Part shown: positions 45,503-54,158 of the stretch, one piece after another | Position numbering within the stretch: the stretch's first letter is position 1 | Layout of the letters: each line of letters opens with the position of its first letter | Source of the DNA: Aminobacterium mobile DSM 12262 | GTDB taxonomy: Bacteria; Synergistota; Synergistia; Synergistales; Aminobacteriaceae | Direction: 5' to 3' | DNA length: 64,000 nt | NCBI RefSeq assembly: GCF_000526395.1 | Contig: NZ_JAFZ01000002.1 | Span: 2,501-66,500 of the forward strand | Made by a program: the position numbers and the translations under genes | Notes under the pieces: model-generated | Databases searched by the model: none | What the model was told of the DNA's origin: nothing | The model's input: the letters and a program-made list of their open reading frames with translations, nothing else

Positions 45503-47319
45503 TCCTCTGTCAATCCTCCATCCAACTCATCTGCTTCTTCCTTCCTTACCCAAAGAACCTCTCCTCCTCCTAATCGAAGAACCGCCTCCACTAATCCCGA
45601 AAAAACTGTTTGTTCCTCTAACGGATCGTCATCCTGCTCAGGTAGTTCCTGAGAAGGCGAAGGAGGCATTGGAACATCGTCAAAAGGGAGTTGGGGAATG
45701 GACTCTCTTCCATCAAAAAAAGGACCTATTGGTACATTATCGATTTTTTCTTCGTTTGTCCCTTCACGTTTTATAATTTTTTCCCCACATATAAAAGATA
45801 AAGACAAATGCCCATTGAAGATTTCATCTATCAATCGTTGCAATAGGAAAGAATTTCTCTCTATTGTGAGCAACTCAAAAAGATAAGTGCACTGTTCCGG
45901 CAAAGAGATATGTATCTCCTCATTCATAAAAGCAACAGATGCAGGTATCAATGCACTATGAAGGTGGATCTCGCTATCTAAGAGTCTTGTCAGTACTTCT
46001 TCCCATTTATTTTCCAACTCGCAATCGCACGGAACTTCTGGCGAAACCTTTGCTACAGAGGTTTCTTCTACAAGAGAAACAACTAATGCTTCCTCTTTTG
46101 CTGGAATATTGGGAGCTACTGACATTGTAAAAGAAGCTGAAGGGAGAGGAGCTTCCTCGTTTAATCCCTTTAAAATGTCGTTTTTTGTTGTTTTTTTCTC
46201 TTCCGACACCATAGTTGTATTATGGGAGATAGTGCCTAGAGACATTAACTTATTCAAGAAAAGCCCAGACAACACATCGGTCCGCATCCCCATCCGTACT
46301 TGCGGAAGAACCCCCACACAAAAATCCATGAGAGACAGCAGCTCTTCCGGGCTCCAACAACGAGCTTCTTTTTGGAGAAACTCTGTTTCAGCAGAAGCTC
46401 CCTCTATTATTTTTAAAGCTCCTTTTCCCCACATTGCAGTAATCCATAAATCTCGAAAAACAACGAAAAGATCTTCCACCACTTTAAATGGAGAAGCCCC
46501 TCTCCTGAACATATTTTGTAGATCCGCCAAGACATCAGGGCCACCGTCATGAAGACGAGAAATCCACCTCTCTAATTCAGGGCGACTTCCTCCTCCCAGG
46601 AGATGATCTACAGCTTCCATTGTCATTTCTTCCCCTGTCAAAGCCATGACTTGTTCAAGTAGAGAAAGCGCATCTCGCAAGGCCCCATCAGATTGTCGTG
46701 CTATTTCCCAAAGAGCTTCTTCCTCTGCTAGACGACCTTCTTTAACCGCAACTTCTTTAAGATGCTTCTCAATATCCCCTGTGGCAATTTTTCTAAAAGG
46801 AATATGCTGGCATCGAGAACGAATAGTAATAGGGACTTTGTAAGGCTCCGTTGTAGCTAGAATAAAAACCACATGGGAAGGGGGTTCCTCTAACGTTTTC
46901 AACAACGCATTAAAAGCCGAGAGAGAGAGCATATGAACTTCGTCAATGATATACACTTTGTAAGAAGATGCAAAAGGGGACAAGGAAACATGAGTTTTAA
47001 GCTCTCGGATTTCATCTACGCTATTATTAGAGGCGCCATCAATTTCTATCACATCTAAGCTTTCGCCTCTATTTATAGCCTCACAACTGGAGCAGCTATT
47101 GCAAGGTTCTGCTCCTTCTCCTCGCGAAGTACAATTAAGGGATTTGGCAAGAAGACGCGCTAAAGTGGTTTTACCACATCCTCTTGGTCCCGAGAAAAGG
47201 TATGCATGACTTACAACCCTTTCCTCTAATGCTCGAGTTATAACATGAACAGCAGCTACCTGACCAACTATCTGATTAAATTGTGTTGGCCTGTAACGAC
47301 GATAAAGTGACACGGACAT
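45499..47319 (-). CDS. dnaX: DNA polymerase III subunit gamma/tau
   Basis: Clamp-loader ATPase and replisome organiser, 606 residues. N-terminal AAA+ module: RYRPTQFNQIVGQ, Walker A GPRGCGKTTLARLL, a zinc site CTSRGEGAEPCNSCSSC, Walker B YIIDEVHMLS and sensor 1 LATTEPYKVP. After about residue 365 comes a poorly conserved linker with Lys/Thr runs, then a tau-type C-terminal region. An A7 run in this linker is discussed under findings. It is the first gene of the series dnaX-dnaE-pyk-NUDIX-nfo. Confidence 0.96.
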   Translation of the reverse strand: MSVSLYRRYRPTQFNQIVGQVAAVHVITRALEERVVSHAYLFSGPRGCGKTTLARLLAKSLNCTSRGEGAEPCNSCSSCEAINRGESLDVIEIDGASNNSVDEIRELKTHVSLSPFASSYKVYIIDEVHMLSLSAFNALLKTLEEPPSHVVFILATTEPYKVPITIRSRCQHIPFRKIATGDIEKHLKEVAVKEGRLAEEEALWEIARQSDGALRDALSLLEQVMALTGEEMTMEAVDHLLGGGSRPELERWISRLHDGGPDVLADLQNMFRRGASPFKVVEDLFVVFRDLWITAMWGKGALKIIEGASAETEFLQKEARCWSPEELLSLMDFCVGVLPQVRMGMRTDVLSGLFLNKLMSLGTISHNTTMVSEEKKTTKNDILKGLNEEAPLPSASFTMSVAPNIPAKEEALVVSLVEETSVAKVSPEVPCDCELENKWEEVLTRLLDSEIHLHSALIPASVAFMNEEIHISLPEQCTYLFELLTIERNSFLLQRLIDEIFNGHLSLSFICGEKIIKREGTNEEKIDNVPIGPFFDGRESIPQLPFDDVPMPPSPSQELPEQDDDPLEEQTVFSGLVEAVLRLGGGEVLWVRKEEADELDGGLTEE

Positions 47320-47407
47320 ATAAAGCTCCCCTTTCGAGGATATAAAACTATCTATGTTATTCTATCACCTAAAGGATTCGGGGGAAAAACAACAGAATCG
47401 CAAAAAT

Positions 47408-48490
47408 TTAATGCAGGTAATCTGCGATAGGGTGAGCGTTTTTTGCTTTTAATAGAATTTCAACTAAATTAGAACGAAAAAGCTCCAAAGATTCTACTCC
47501 CTCTGGTAACGGTTCAGACGCAATGATCATATTCCCAATTCGCAATCCCTTGTTATGCGTCTCTGGCAACTCAATAACTTGCAATTCATAAGGTGGCAAT
47601 TCCATTTGAAACGATATATCAAGTTTTTGCTTTGCTTCCAGGAAAAAATCTTTTACTTCCGGGCAAGCTGGGCCACTCCATACTTGGAATTCATCGACAA
47701 GCAACGCCATCCTTCCACGTTGCTCCTGAGTAGTGACGACAAGCTTATGAAGAGCCTTCTTACGTTCAAGAGGCCAACCATTCTTTCGAATTTCCTGCGT
47801 AAGATATGCAACTCGTTCTTCAACGTAAGGGTGATCCATAAAAATCCCTGGATCTACATATGGATGGCGTAATTGCTCTTCCGCCAATCCTTCCATAACT
47901 GTTAACATGGCTGCTGACGGATATCCTGCCTTTACGAGAGCTTGCAATCCTTCTACATCTGCTTCGCGCTCTAAATCTCGGCTATAAGAGTTTGTTATAG
48001 CTATCTGGGCCATGCTCGCTAAAAGAGAAGGTGCGGCTTGACCGCCAGTGGCAATAATAAGGGCAAGAGCAATAACAGAGATACGTTGAGAACGAGCCAT
48101 TTGCACCATAACATGGCTACGGTCCGCATGTATCATTTCATGGGCAAGAATAGCTGCAATTTCGGCATCGCTATGTAAAAAATCAAGAATACCGGTAGTC
48201 ATATAAATAGTTCCGCCAGGGAGACTAAAGGCATTCACCGAATTTTCCTGGATAATGCGAACATCATAGGGAAGAGAACGGGTCATATGAAATTTAAGCT
48301 TTTCTAAAATCATGGACAAACGAGCAGTTTTAGCAGGATCTGAAATCCTTTCCCAACGCTTCTCCACTTCAACTGCTACCTTCTGCCCCAATTTAATCTC
48401 TTTCTCCATATTTTCCGCTGCAAACGTTCTTACAGAGAGAGAAAAGATTAAAAACAGAGCCGCACTAAGAATTCCAATCCTATTTTTCAT
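47408..48490 (-). CDS. M48 family zinc metallopeptidase, exported
   Basis: Secreted metallopeptidase related to BepA/LoiP-type M48 proteins, which in other bacteria act in envelope protein quality control. The 360 residues begin with a signal peptide (MKNRIGILSAALFLIFSLSVRTFA). The zinc site HEMIHADRSH lies near residue 118, with the third ligand in SYSRDLEREAD near residue 178. A hydrophobic stretch (ISVIALALIIATGG) follows the HExxH helix. The C-terminal ~110 residues are of unclear function. It starts 13 bases after flgN, so is probably cotranscribed with fliS-flgN. Confidence 0.9.
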   Translation of the reverse strand: MKNRIGILSAALFLIFSLSVRTFAAENMEKEIKLGQKVAVEVEKRWERISDPAKTARLSMILEKLKFHMTRSLPYDVRIIQENSVNAFSLPGGTIYMTTGILDFLHSDAEIAAILAHEMIHADRSHVMVQMARSQRISVIALALIIATGGQAAPSLLASMAQIAITNSYSRDLEREADVEGLQALVKAGYPSAAMLTVMEGLAEEQLRHPYVDPGIFMDHPYVEERVAYLTQEIRKNGWPLERKKALHKLVVTTQEQRGRMALLVDEFQVWSGPACPEVKDFFLEAKQKLDISFQMELPPYELQVIELPETHNKGLRIGNMIIASEPLPEGVESLELFRSNLVEILLKAKNAHPIADYLH

Positions 48491-48503
48491 ACATTGCCTT
48501 TCC

Positions 48504-48968
48504 TCACAAAGCTCCGCCAGATTTCATGTAGCCATGAAAAGCTGCTTTCCCCTTGTTCAGGCGCCCCATTTCCTTTCGCAATTCTGAAATGTGTTCCTCC
48601 AATAGCGCTTGCACATGCTCTTCTTTTGCTAAGACAGAAGTTACTAGCTCTCGAATTTGAACGATGAGATGTGAAAGAGAAAGGAAGCCTTGCGACTCCA
48701 TATGGTGCTCTACAGCAGACCAAAAAACAGGCCCTTCACGCCCTTCCGTCACGCCTAACCCTAACGCAACCTGCTCCCATTGTTCCTGAAGAAGTTGTTG
48801 CTTAGAAATCACACCTTGTTTCTGCTGAAGAATCTCCAGAAGCTTCGCCATATCTCCTTTTTGAACACAATCCAACTCTTCATCAACATATTCTTCTAGT
48901 TGACGATAAAGGGAGATTTCTGACGACAGCAACTCGACAAGTCTGGATTCGAGATTATCCGGCAACAT
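48504..48968 (-). CDS. FlgN-family flagellar chaperone
   Basis: Likely export chaperone for hook-associated proteins. The 154 residues are largely helical and coiled-coil-like with many Leu, Gln and Glu (LESRLVELLSSEISLYRQLEEYVDEE, LLEILQQKQGVISKQQLLQEQWEQ), matching FlgN in length and pattern; no strict motif exists in that family. ATG 48968 has GGGGGG a few bases ahead and overlaps fliS by 14 bases. The call rests on the fold pattern plus its coupling to fliS. Confidence 0.75.
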   Translation of the reverse strand: MLPDNLESRLVELLSSEISLYRQLEEYVDEELDCVQKGDMAKLLEILQQKQGVISKQQLLQEQWEQVALGLGVTEGREGPVFWSAVEHHMESQGFLSLSHLIVQIRELVTSVLAKEEHVQALLEEHISELRKEMGRLNKGKAAFHGYMKSGGAL

Positions 48969-49422
48969 TAAACCCCCCAGCTGTAAGCCCTGGACTGGGC
49001 TTGTTTTCAACAGAAGCTGCTTCACTGCGTTCAGTCACTATCTTCTCAATCGCCTGCTCCCATGTATCTCGCAGCTCTTCTAACATTCCCCGAACGAGGG
49101 AGATAATATCGGGGGCTTTTTTCATATTACCCTCTATTAATTGACGATACATAAAGTCATATAAAGACAGCAAATTCTCCGCTATTTCTCCGCCTTTATC
49201 TACATCTAACGTTATAGTAAGCTCCCTCACAACCTCTTGAGCCCTGAGAACACAAGAATTTGCTTCCTCTAGTTCCCCTTTGCTCAACGCTAACTCTGCC
49301 GCTCTACAGTTTTTGATCCCAATATCATATGTAATAAGGAGAAGCTGCTCTTTAGAGGCAGTTTGAATTTGCGTTACTAGATATTGATTAATCTGAGCGT
49401 TTCGGCTGTTATTCATGACCAT
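48955..49422 (-). CDS. fliS: Flagellar export chaperone FliS
   Basis: Cytoplasmic chaperone that keeps flagellin unfolded for export. The 155 residues show the family N-terminus YLVTQIQTASKEQLLLITYDIGIKNCRAAELAL, and LLSLYDFMYRQLIEGNMKKAPDIISLVRGMLEELRDTWEQA in the C-terminal half. A strong GGGGAGGAG site lies 6-7 bases before the ATG. A sigma-28-like promoter sits about 20 bases further up. fliD and flagellin are not in the window. Confidence 0.93.
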   Translation of the reverse strand: MVMNNSRNAQINQYLVTQIQTASKEQLLLITYDIGIKNCRAAELALSKGELEEANSCVLRAQEVVRELTITLDVDKGGEIAENLLSLYDFMYRQLIEGNMKKAPDIISLVRGMLEELRDTWEQAIEKIVTERSEAASVENKPSPGLTAGGFNVAG

Positions 49423-49448
49423 TATAAACTCCTCCCCTCATTTTATAT

Positions 49449-49476
49449 TTGTCGGCTGTTTGGAGGAAAGGGTTTA
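49449..49476 (-). promoter_or_regulatory. Sigma-28/sigma-D-like flagellar promoter before fliS
   Basis: On the minus strand TAAA (49476-49473) and GCCGACAA (49456-49449) are 16 bases apart, close to the motile-class consensus TAAA-N14-16-GCCGATAA with one mismatch in the -10. The predicted start of transcription lies about 20 bases before the fliS ATG. Confidence 0.6.
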
Positions 49477-49493
49477 TCCTTTTTACTCTTGAT

Positions 49494-49946
49494 TTATTCT
49501 TGAGGTTCTTCTCTCATGATGTATTCTATGAGATGAGCCCTACTTACAAAACCTAAGAGAGACCCATCCTTCCTCACTACTGGAGCCATTTTAAGTCCTT
49601 TTTGTATAAGAGAAAGGGCGACATGAAGATCTGAATCATCTTCAGAAAAAGCGATGACCTTTCGAGTCATATATTTCCCTACAAATTCGTTCCCTTTTTG
49701 ACGGAGTTTTTCGCTCAATTGGTTAAAATCCGGAATAAAAGCTGCTCCTGACAAATAATCACAATACCCTGGCAAAGAAGCTTTAATAATATCTTTCTCA
49801 CTAATAAATCCAACCAGAATTCCTGTCTCGTCAACAACTGGCAAACCTGTGAGATTGTGTTGAGACAGAACTTCAATGGCCTCTCGCAATGTAGTATTTT
49901 CAGTTACAGAGGTAAGATCTCTATCCATAAGTTCCCCGATTCGCAT
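49494..49946 (-). CDS. Two-CBS-domain protein
   Basis: A 150-residue protein made of one CBS pair and no other domain: first CBS from MDRDLTSVTENTTLREAIEVLSQHNLTGLPVVDETG, second from KYMTRKVIAFSEDDSDLHVALSLIQKGLKMAPVV. Such stand-alone pairs usually bind adenine nucleotides and regulate a partner. ATG 49946 lies 8 bases after AGGGAGG; the open frame extends to TTG 49967. It follows the PfkB kinase gene by 13 bases and may be its partner, an inference from position only. Confidence 0.85.
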   Translation of the reverse strand: MRIGELMDRDLTSVTENTTLREAIEVLSQHNLTGLPVVDETGILVGFISEKDIIKASLPGYCDYLSGAAFIPDFNQLSEKLRQKGNEFVGKYMTRKVIAFSEDDSDLHVALSLIQKGLKMAPVVRKDGSLLGFVSRAHLIEYIMREEPQE

Positions 49947-49959
49947 AGCATTTGCCTCC

Positions 49960-50892
49960 CTATTCAAGACGCTCTAGTTGAACGCGTGGCATCAATGCCT
50001 CAATAGCCTCTCGACTTGTAAAACCTTTTTCTACATGCATAGCATCTTCCCATGCACATGCCATGGCGAATCGAATGCGATCCTCTACAGCCATCCTTTC
50101 TTCCCCTCCAACTATAAGACCTGTTATAAGAGCATCAGCTGTCGCAAAGAGAGAGAGAATAGAACGACGATCGGACACTGCTAAATATATACCCTGAGGT
50201 GTAAAAAACACGTCTCCATAGACATGATACGATGTAACTGCCCATTCCACCCCTTGGTCATGAAGTTTCGAAACAACCTCTATTATATTGTCTAGAGAGG
50301 TAAGGGATATTCCCGACATTCTTGACATAAAACGATGATCAATTTTTGCTATTGTAGGTCCAGCCTCAAGGGCTGACTGTAGGGAAGGACCAGCGGCATC
50401 TACTATGGTTGGGATATTAAACTCTTTCGCCATGCGGATGAGAACCCCATAAACGTCTTGAGGAATACCAGGAGGTAAGGATCCCCCTAAAACGAGGAGT
50501 CGAGTCCGTTGAAGCATCCTCTCGAAATTTCGAAGGAAACGATCATAAGCTTCTTCAGGAATATAAGGGCCGGGTTCGGATAAGCCTGTTTCTACATGTC
50601 CCGTTTCATCAATAATATAAACATTTGTACGAGTCTCACCCTTGACGTGCACAAAATTCGTAGTGAGCCTCTCTCGTCGCAATGCATCTCGTATATAAGC
50701 ACCATTAAAACCAGCAAGGAATCCCATAGCGGCTGACTCGTATCCAAGTTGTCCTAACATCATGGAAACGTTAATCCCCTTGCCGCCGGGGGTTCTAATA
50801 GCATTTCGGGAACGGAACCATCCGCCAGGTCGAAACTCCGAAACGACAAACTCCTCATCTACAGCGGGATTCAGCGTAACCGTAACTATCAT
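49960..50892 (-). CDS. PfkB-family sugar kinase, 1-phosphofructokinase-like
   Basis: Ribokinase/PfkB-fold kinase. The N-terminus VTVTLNPAVDEEFVVSEFRPGGWFRS and TPGGKGINVSMMLGQLGY match the 1-phosphofructokinase/tagatose-6-phosphate kinase branch, as does LVLGGSLPPGIPQDVYG. The C-terminal signature that normally reads GAGD is here FATADALITG: the Asp base is kept but the anion-hole glycines are gone. The 310 residues start at ATG 50892 after GGGGGGAGAA. No fructose PTS genes are adjacent, so substrate is uncertain. Confidence 0.82.
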   Translation of the reverse strand: MIVTVTLNPAVDEEFVVSEFRPGGWFRSRNAIRTPGGKGINVSMMLGQLGYESAAMGFLAGFNGAYIRDALRRERLTTNFVHVKGETRTNVYIIDETGHVETGLSEPGPYIPEEAYDRFLRNFERMLQRTRLLVLGGSLPPGIPQDVYGVLIRMAKEFNIPTIVDAAGPSLQSALEAGPTIAKIDHRFMSRMSGISLTSLDNIIEVVSKLHDQGVEWAVTSYHVYGDVFFTPQGIYLAVSDRRSILSLFATADALITGLIVGGEERMAVEDRIRFAMACAWEDAMHVEKGFTSREAIEALMPRVQLERLE

Positions 50893-50914
50893 TCTTTTCT
50901 CCCCCCATGAGATA

Positions 50915-50946
50915 AAAGGGAAGGCAGATAGACCCACCTTCCCTTT
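50915..50946 (-). terminator. Probable terminator after trxB
   Basis: Minus-strand AAAGGGAAGG and CCTTCCCTTT form a 10-bp perfect stem around a 12-base loop, followed by a short TTTTATCTC. It lies between the trxB stop and the pfkB start. Confidence 0.6.
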
Positions 50947-50961
50947 ACTAAGGACAAGAGG

Positions 50962-52149
50962 CTATTTCAGGAGTTCAGAGATTTCAGAAACGGAAGAAAC
51001 AACCTTCTTAGAAGCAACGACTCCTTTTTTCAGTTCTACGACTACGGGCATCTTCTCCAATGCTAGTTTCCCTACCATTCTGGCATTGCGGTATCCGTCT
51101 ATCAGGGCAACCTTTTTCCCTGTCTTTTTACTCATTTCTTCCACTTCATTGGAGAGCCGGACCTGTGTTTCATCAATGCTCGAATAGAAGAAAGCCACCA
51201 CTCTTTCAGGGTCCAAAAGAGTAGATCGAAGGTGAACCTGCTCATTAATATATGCAGATGCAGTCATGGCCGCAACAGCACCATCAGCAGCAGCAGTAAC
51301 TACCTGTCGGAGCCCCTTATCTCGAACGTCTCCGGCAGCAAAGATACCCTCTACAGAAGTCTCCATGTTGTCGTTGGTTACAATCCAACCGCCTTTTTTG
51401 GCCTCTACGAGTCCACGAATACACTCATCGTGAGGAGCCTGGCCTACAAAAACGAAAACCCCTGCTACGGGAAGATCAGAAATTTTACCTGTCTTCACGT
51501 TCTTCAGCACTAGATTTTCAACCATGCCATCGCCTTCGATTTTTTCAACAACACTGTTCCAAATAGGCTCTATTTTAGGATTAGCCAAGGTTCTGGCAAT
51601 AGCAGCTCTATCCGCTCTGAACTCGTCACGGCGATGGATAATGTAAACCTTAGACGCAAAAGTGGTAAGATAATTTGCTTCCTCTACCGCCGTATTTCCA
51701 CCACCTACAACAGCTATAACCTGATCTTCAAAGAAGGCTCCGTCGCAAACGGCACAATAGCTGACACCAGCCCCAATGCGCTCTGCCTCCCCCTCACAGC
51801 CCAGCCGACGGAAATAAGCACCTGTAGCAAAAATAACCGCCTCGGCTTCTATTTCTCCTTTATCTGTTACTACCACTTTAGCTCCATCGCGAACCTCGAT
51901 CTTCTGAACTTCGGCATCTCGGAACTCTGTGTTAAATTTCTCAGCATGTTCACGGAACATATTTCCAAGCTCCTGCCCGGAAGCATGAACAACTCCTGGC
52001 CAGTTCTCAATTTCCGCTGTGATATTAATCTGACCACCGGCAACTCCTTTTTCGATAAGAAGCACATCAAGCCCAGCCCTACGACCATAAATAGCGGAAG
52101 TCAAACCAGCAGGGCCAGCTCCGATGATCACGAGCTCTCTTTTTTCCAT
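50962..52149 (-). CDS. trxB: Thioredoxin reductase with C-terminal thioredoxin-like domain lacking CxxC
   Basis: Flavoprotein that passes electrons from NADPH to a disulfide partner. Residues 1-305 are a normal TrxB: FAD motif GAGPAG (11-16), redox pair C132-A-V-C135, nucleotide motif GGGNTA, and FAAGDVRDKGLRQVVTAAADG. The protein then continues to 395, about 85 residues longer than usual. The tail reads like a thioredoxin fold (VVAFFYSSIDE, KKVALIDGYRNARMVGKLALEKMPVVVELKKG) with SSID at 323-326 where CxxC would be and Met-Pro at 367-368 in the cis-Pro position. GAGGAGG precedes the ATG. Confidence 0.9.
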   Translation of the reverse strand: MEKRELVIIGAGPAGLTSAIYGRRAGLDVLLIEKGVAGGQINITAEIENWPGVVHASGQELGNMFREHAEKFNTEFRDAEVQKIEVRDGAKVVVTDKGEIEAEAVIFATGAYFRRLGCEGEAERIGAGVSYCAVCDGAFFEDQVIAVVGGGNTAVEEANYLTTFASKVYIIHRRDEFRADRAAIARTLANPKIEPIWNSVVEKIEGDGMVENLVLKNVKTGKISDLPVAGVFVFVGQAPHDECIRGLVEAKKGGWIVTNDNMETSVEGIFAAGDVRDKGLRQVVTAAADGAVAAMTASAYINEQVHLRSTLLDPERVVAFFYSSIDETQVRLSNEVEEMSKKTGKKVALIDGYRNARMVGKLALEKMPVVVELKKGVVASKKVVSSVSEISELLK

Positions 52150-52222
52150 ACCAACATCTCCTCCTCAGCTCTATCCTGAAATGGAATAAATAATATATGA
52201 TCCCCATAGATCACCTGGGTCA

Positions 52223-53095
52223 TTATACACGACACCAAACAGCGATGCGATAGAGACCATTATGGTCCTTCTTTAAGTGAGAAAAACGGAGATGATCTAC
52301 CGACAAAGAGGCCAAATGTTCTGCTTGTTGATCATCCCCTACCTCTACAATTACAAATCCTCCACGTTTAAGCCATTGAGGCGCTATGGCTAACAACATA
52401 TAATAGAAAGAAAGTCCGTCAATACCGCCATCCAGAGCATTTCTCGGCTCATATCGGGACACTTCTTCCATAAGATTACCTATTATGGCAGTTGGGATAT
52501 AAGGTGGATTACTAATAACTATATCCAAACTCCCTTCAGAGATAGGAATATCTTCTGGTATTTGAGTATGCCATAAAAGACATCGATGAAGGACGTGATA
52601 ATTACGTAAATTTCTCCAAGCCCAAAAGAGGGCTTGCGGGCTTACATCTGCAGCTATCCCCCGAGAATCGGGGCGTTCCAGAAGGATAGTAGCGGCAATA
52701 CAGCCACTCCCTGTCCCCCAATCTAAAAAGCAACCTCCAGAAAAAAGACTCAAAGCTTCTTCCACAAGAAGCTCTGTTTCTGGCCGTGGAATAAGACATC
52801 CCGCACCTACTAAAAAATTCCGCCCCCAAAACCCCTCATATCCCATTATATACTGCAATGGCTCATGTTGGAGTCTCCTATCCACCATAGATTCTAATAG
52901 GAACCCCTCTTCTTCTGAAATAAATATCTCCCGTTCACAGGCAAGGAGCTCTCCTCTGGTTATTTTTTTCAAAGAACAAAGAATCCATTCTGCCTCGTTA
53001 AGCGGATTGGGGAAGCCTGCTTCTTGTAAAATCGCAACAATACTCTCTTTTGTTTGTTCAAGAGAGCAACCTATGAAAGATTTATGCACTTTCAA
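52223..53095 (-). CDS. prmC: Release factor glutamine methyltransferase
   Basis: Methylates the Gln of the GGQ motif in release factors. The 290 residues hold an N-terminal helical domain, [16 protein letters not shown] and [12 protein letters not shown], the SAM loop [15 protein letters not shown], and the catalytic NPPY in [10 protein letters not shown]. It overlaps prfA, its substrate's gene, by 14 bases. The start (TTG 53095) has only a weak site; GTG 53089 is an alternative. Confidence 0.95.
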   Translation of the reverse strand: MKVHKSFIGCSLEQTKESIVAILQEAGFPNPLNEAEWILCSLKKITRGELLACEREIFISEEEGFLLESMVDRRLQHEPLQYIMGYEGFWGRNFLVGAGCLIPRPETELLVEEALSLFSGGCFLDWGTGSGCIAATILLERPDSRGIAADVSPQALFWAWRNLRNYHVLHRCLLWHTQIPEDIPISEGSLDIVISNPPYIPTAIIGNLMEEVSRYEPRNALDGGIDGLSFYYMLLAIAPQWLKRGGFVIVEVGDDQQAEHLASLSVDHLRFSHLKKDHNGLYRIAVWCRV

Positions 53096-54158
53096 GTCTT
53101 TTCAGCTTCTCCGTTTGATCCGCCATTGTGAGAGCATCAATCATTTCGTATATATCCCCATCAAGATACTGATCCAGCTTGTATAAAGTTAAACCAATTC
53201 TATGATCTGTAATACGGTTTTGCGGAAAGTTATATGTTCTAATCCGTTCTGATCGATCTCCCGATCCAATCTGGTCGCGACGCTCTTCCGCAAGCTCTTC
53301 CGACTGTTTCTCTTCTTCCATATCATACAATTTGGCTCGCAGATATGCCATGGCTTTAGCTCTGTTTTTAATTTGAGAGCGCTCATCCTGGCATGTCACA
53401 ACAATTCCCGTAGGCAGGTGAGTGATACGAACAGCTGAATCTGTCATATTAACATGCTGACCACCCGCTCCACTTGAACGATATGTATCTATCTTCAAAT
53501 CTTCTGTGCGAATCTCTACATCTACAGCCTCAACTTCCGGCAACACGGCTACGGTAGCTGTTGAAGTATGAATGCGCCCCCCAGCCTCTGTAACCGGCAC
53601 TCTCTGTACTCGATGAACGCCTCTATCAAATTTCAATTTACTATAAGCGCCATGTCCATCTATTCTAAATATAATTTCTTTAAGGCCACCAATACCCGTT
53701 TCATTCGATTGGATAACCTCTATTTTCCATCCCTCTCGCTCACAGAAACGGCTGTACATTCGGAAAAGATCTGCCGCAAAAAGGGCTGCTTCTTCTCCCC
53801 CTGCTCCTCCCCGTATTTCCATAATAACGCTCTTCTCATCGTTAGGATCCACAGGCAATAACAACACATGAAGCTCTTTCTGTATTTCTTCAAGAAGAGC
53901 TTCTTTCTCTTTTATTTCTTCTTTAGCCAAGTCCTCCATCTCCGCATCACCTGAATGAAGCAGTGACTTAGCCCCTTCTATATCCTCTTGAACCTTCTTA
54001 TACTCTCGATACTTCAAAACAGATGGCTCCAAATGAGCATGTTTTCGGGCTAACTGCTGTATCTCTTTAAGATTAGCGGCTATCGCCGGAATTGCCATCT
54101 GGCGTTCTAGTTCTACATATGCTTGCTCTAACTCTTCAAGTTTATTCTCCAAATTCAT
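53082..54158 (-). CDS. prfA: Peptide chain release factor 1
   Basis: Recognises UAA and UAG stop codons and releases the peptide. The 358 residues contain the codon-reading tripeptide PVT in [16 protein letters not shown] (RF1 type, not the SPF of RF2) and GGQ at 232-234 in [23 protein letters not shown] 54158 lies 8 bases after GGAGGTGA and overlaps the DUF1385 gene by 17 bases; the frame is open further upstream to 54212 but without support. Confidence 0.96.
   Translation of the reverse strand: MNLENKLEELEQAYVELERQMAIPAIAANLKEIQQLARKHAHLEPSVLKYREYKKVQEDIEGAKSLLHSGDAEMEDLAKEEIKEKEALLEEIQKELHVLLLPVDPNDEKSVIMEIRGGAGGEEAALFAADLFRMYSRFCEREGWKIEVIQSNETGIGGLKEIIFRIDGHGAYSKLKFDRGVHRVQRVPVTEAGGRIHTSTATVAVLPEVEAVDVEIRTEDLKIDTYRSSGAGGQHVNMTDSAVRITHLPTGIVVTCQDERSQIKNRAKAMAYLRAKLYDMEEEKQSEELAEERRDQIGSGDRSERIRTYNFPQNRITDHRIGLTLYKLDQYLDGDIYEMIDALTMADQTEKLKRLESA

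Noticed and set aside
46150-46205. Classical E. coli-type -1 frameshift in dnaX
   Set aside because: The A AAA AAC heptamer is less slippery than A AAA AAG in bacteria, no stop follows for about 60 codons in that frame and I could not identify a stimulatory hairpin; kept only as a low-interest slippage idea.
51634-52179. 181-codon plus-strand open frame opposite trxB
   Set aside because: Shadow of the conserved FAD/NADPH domain of TrxB; translation is low-complexity Ser/Asn-rich sequence without a family.
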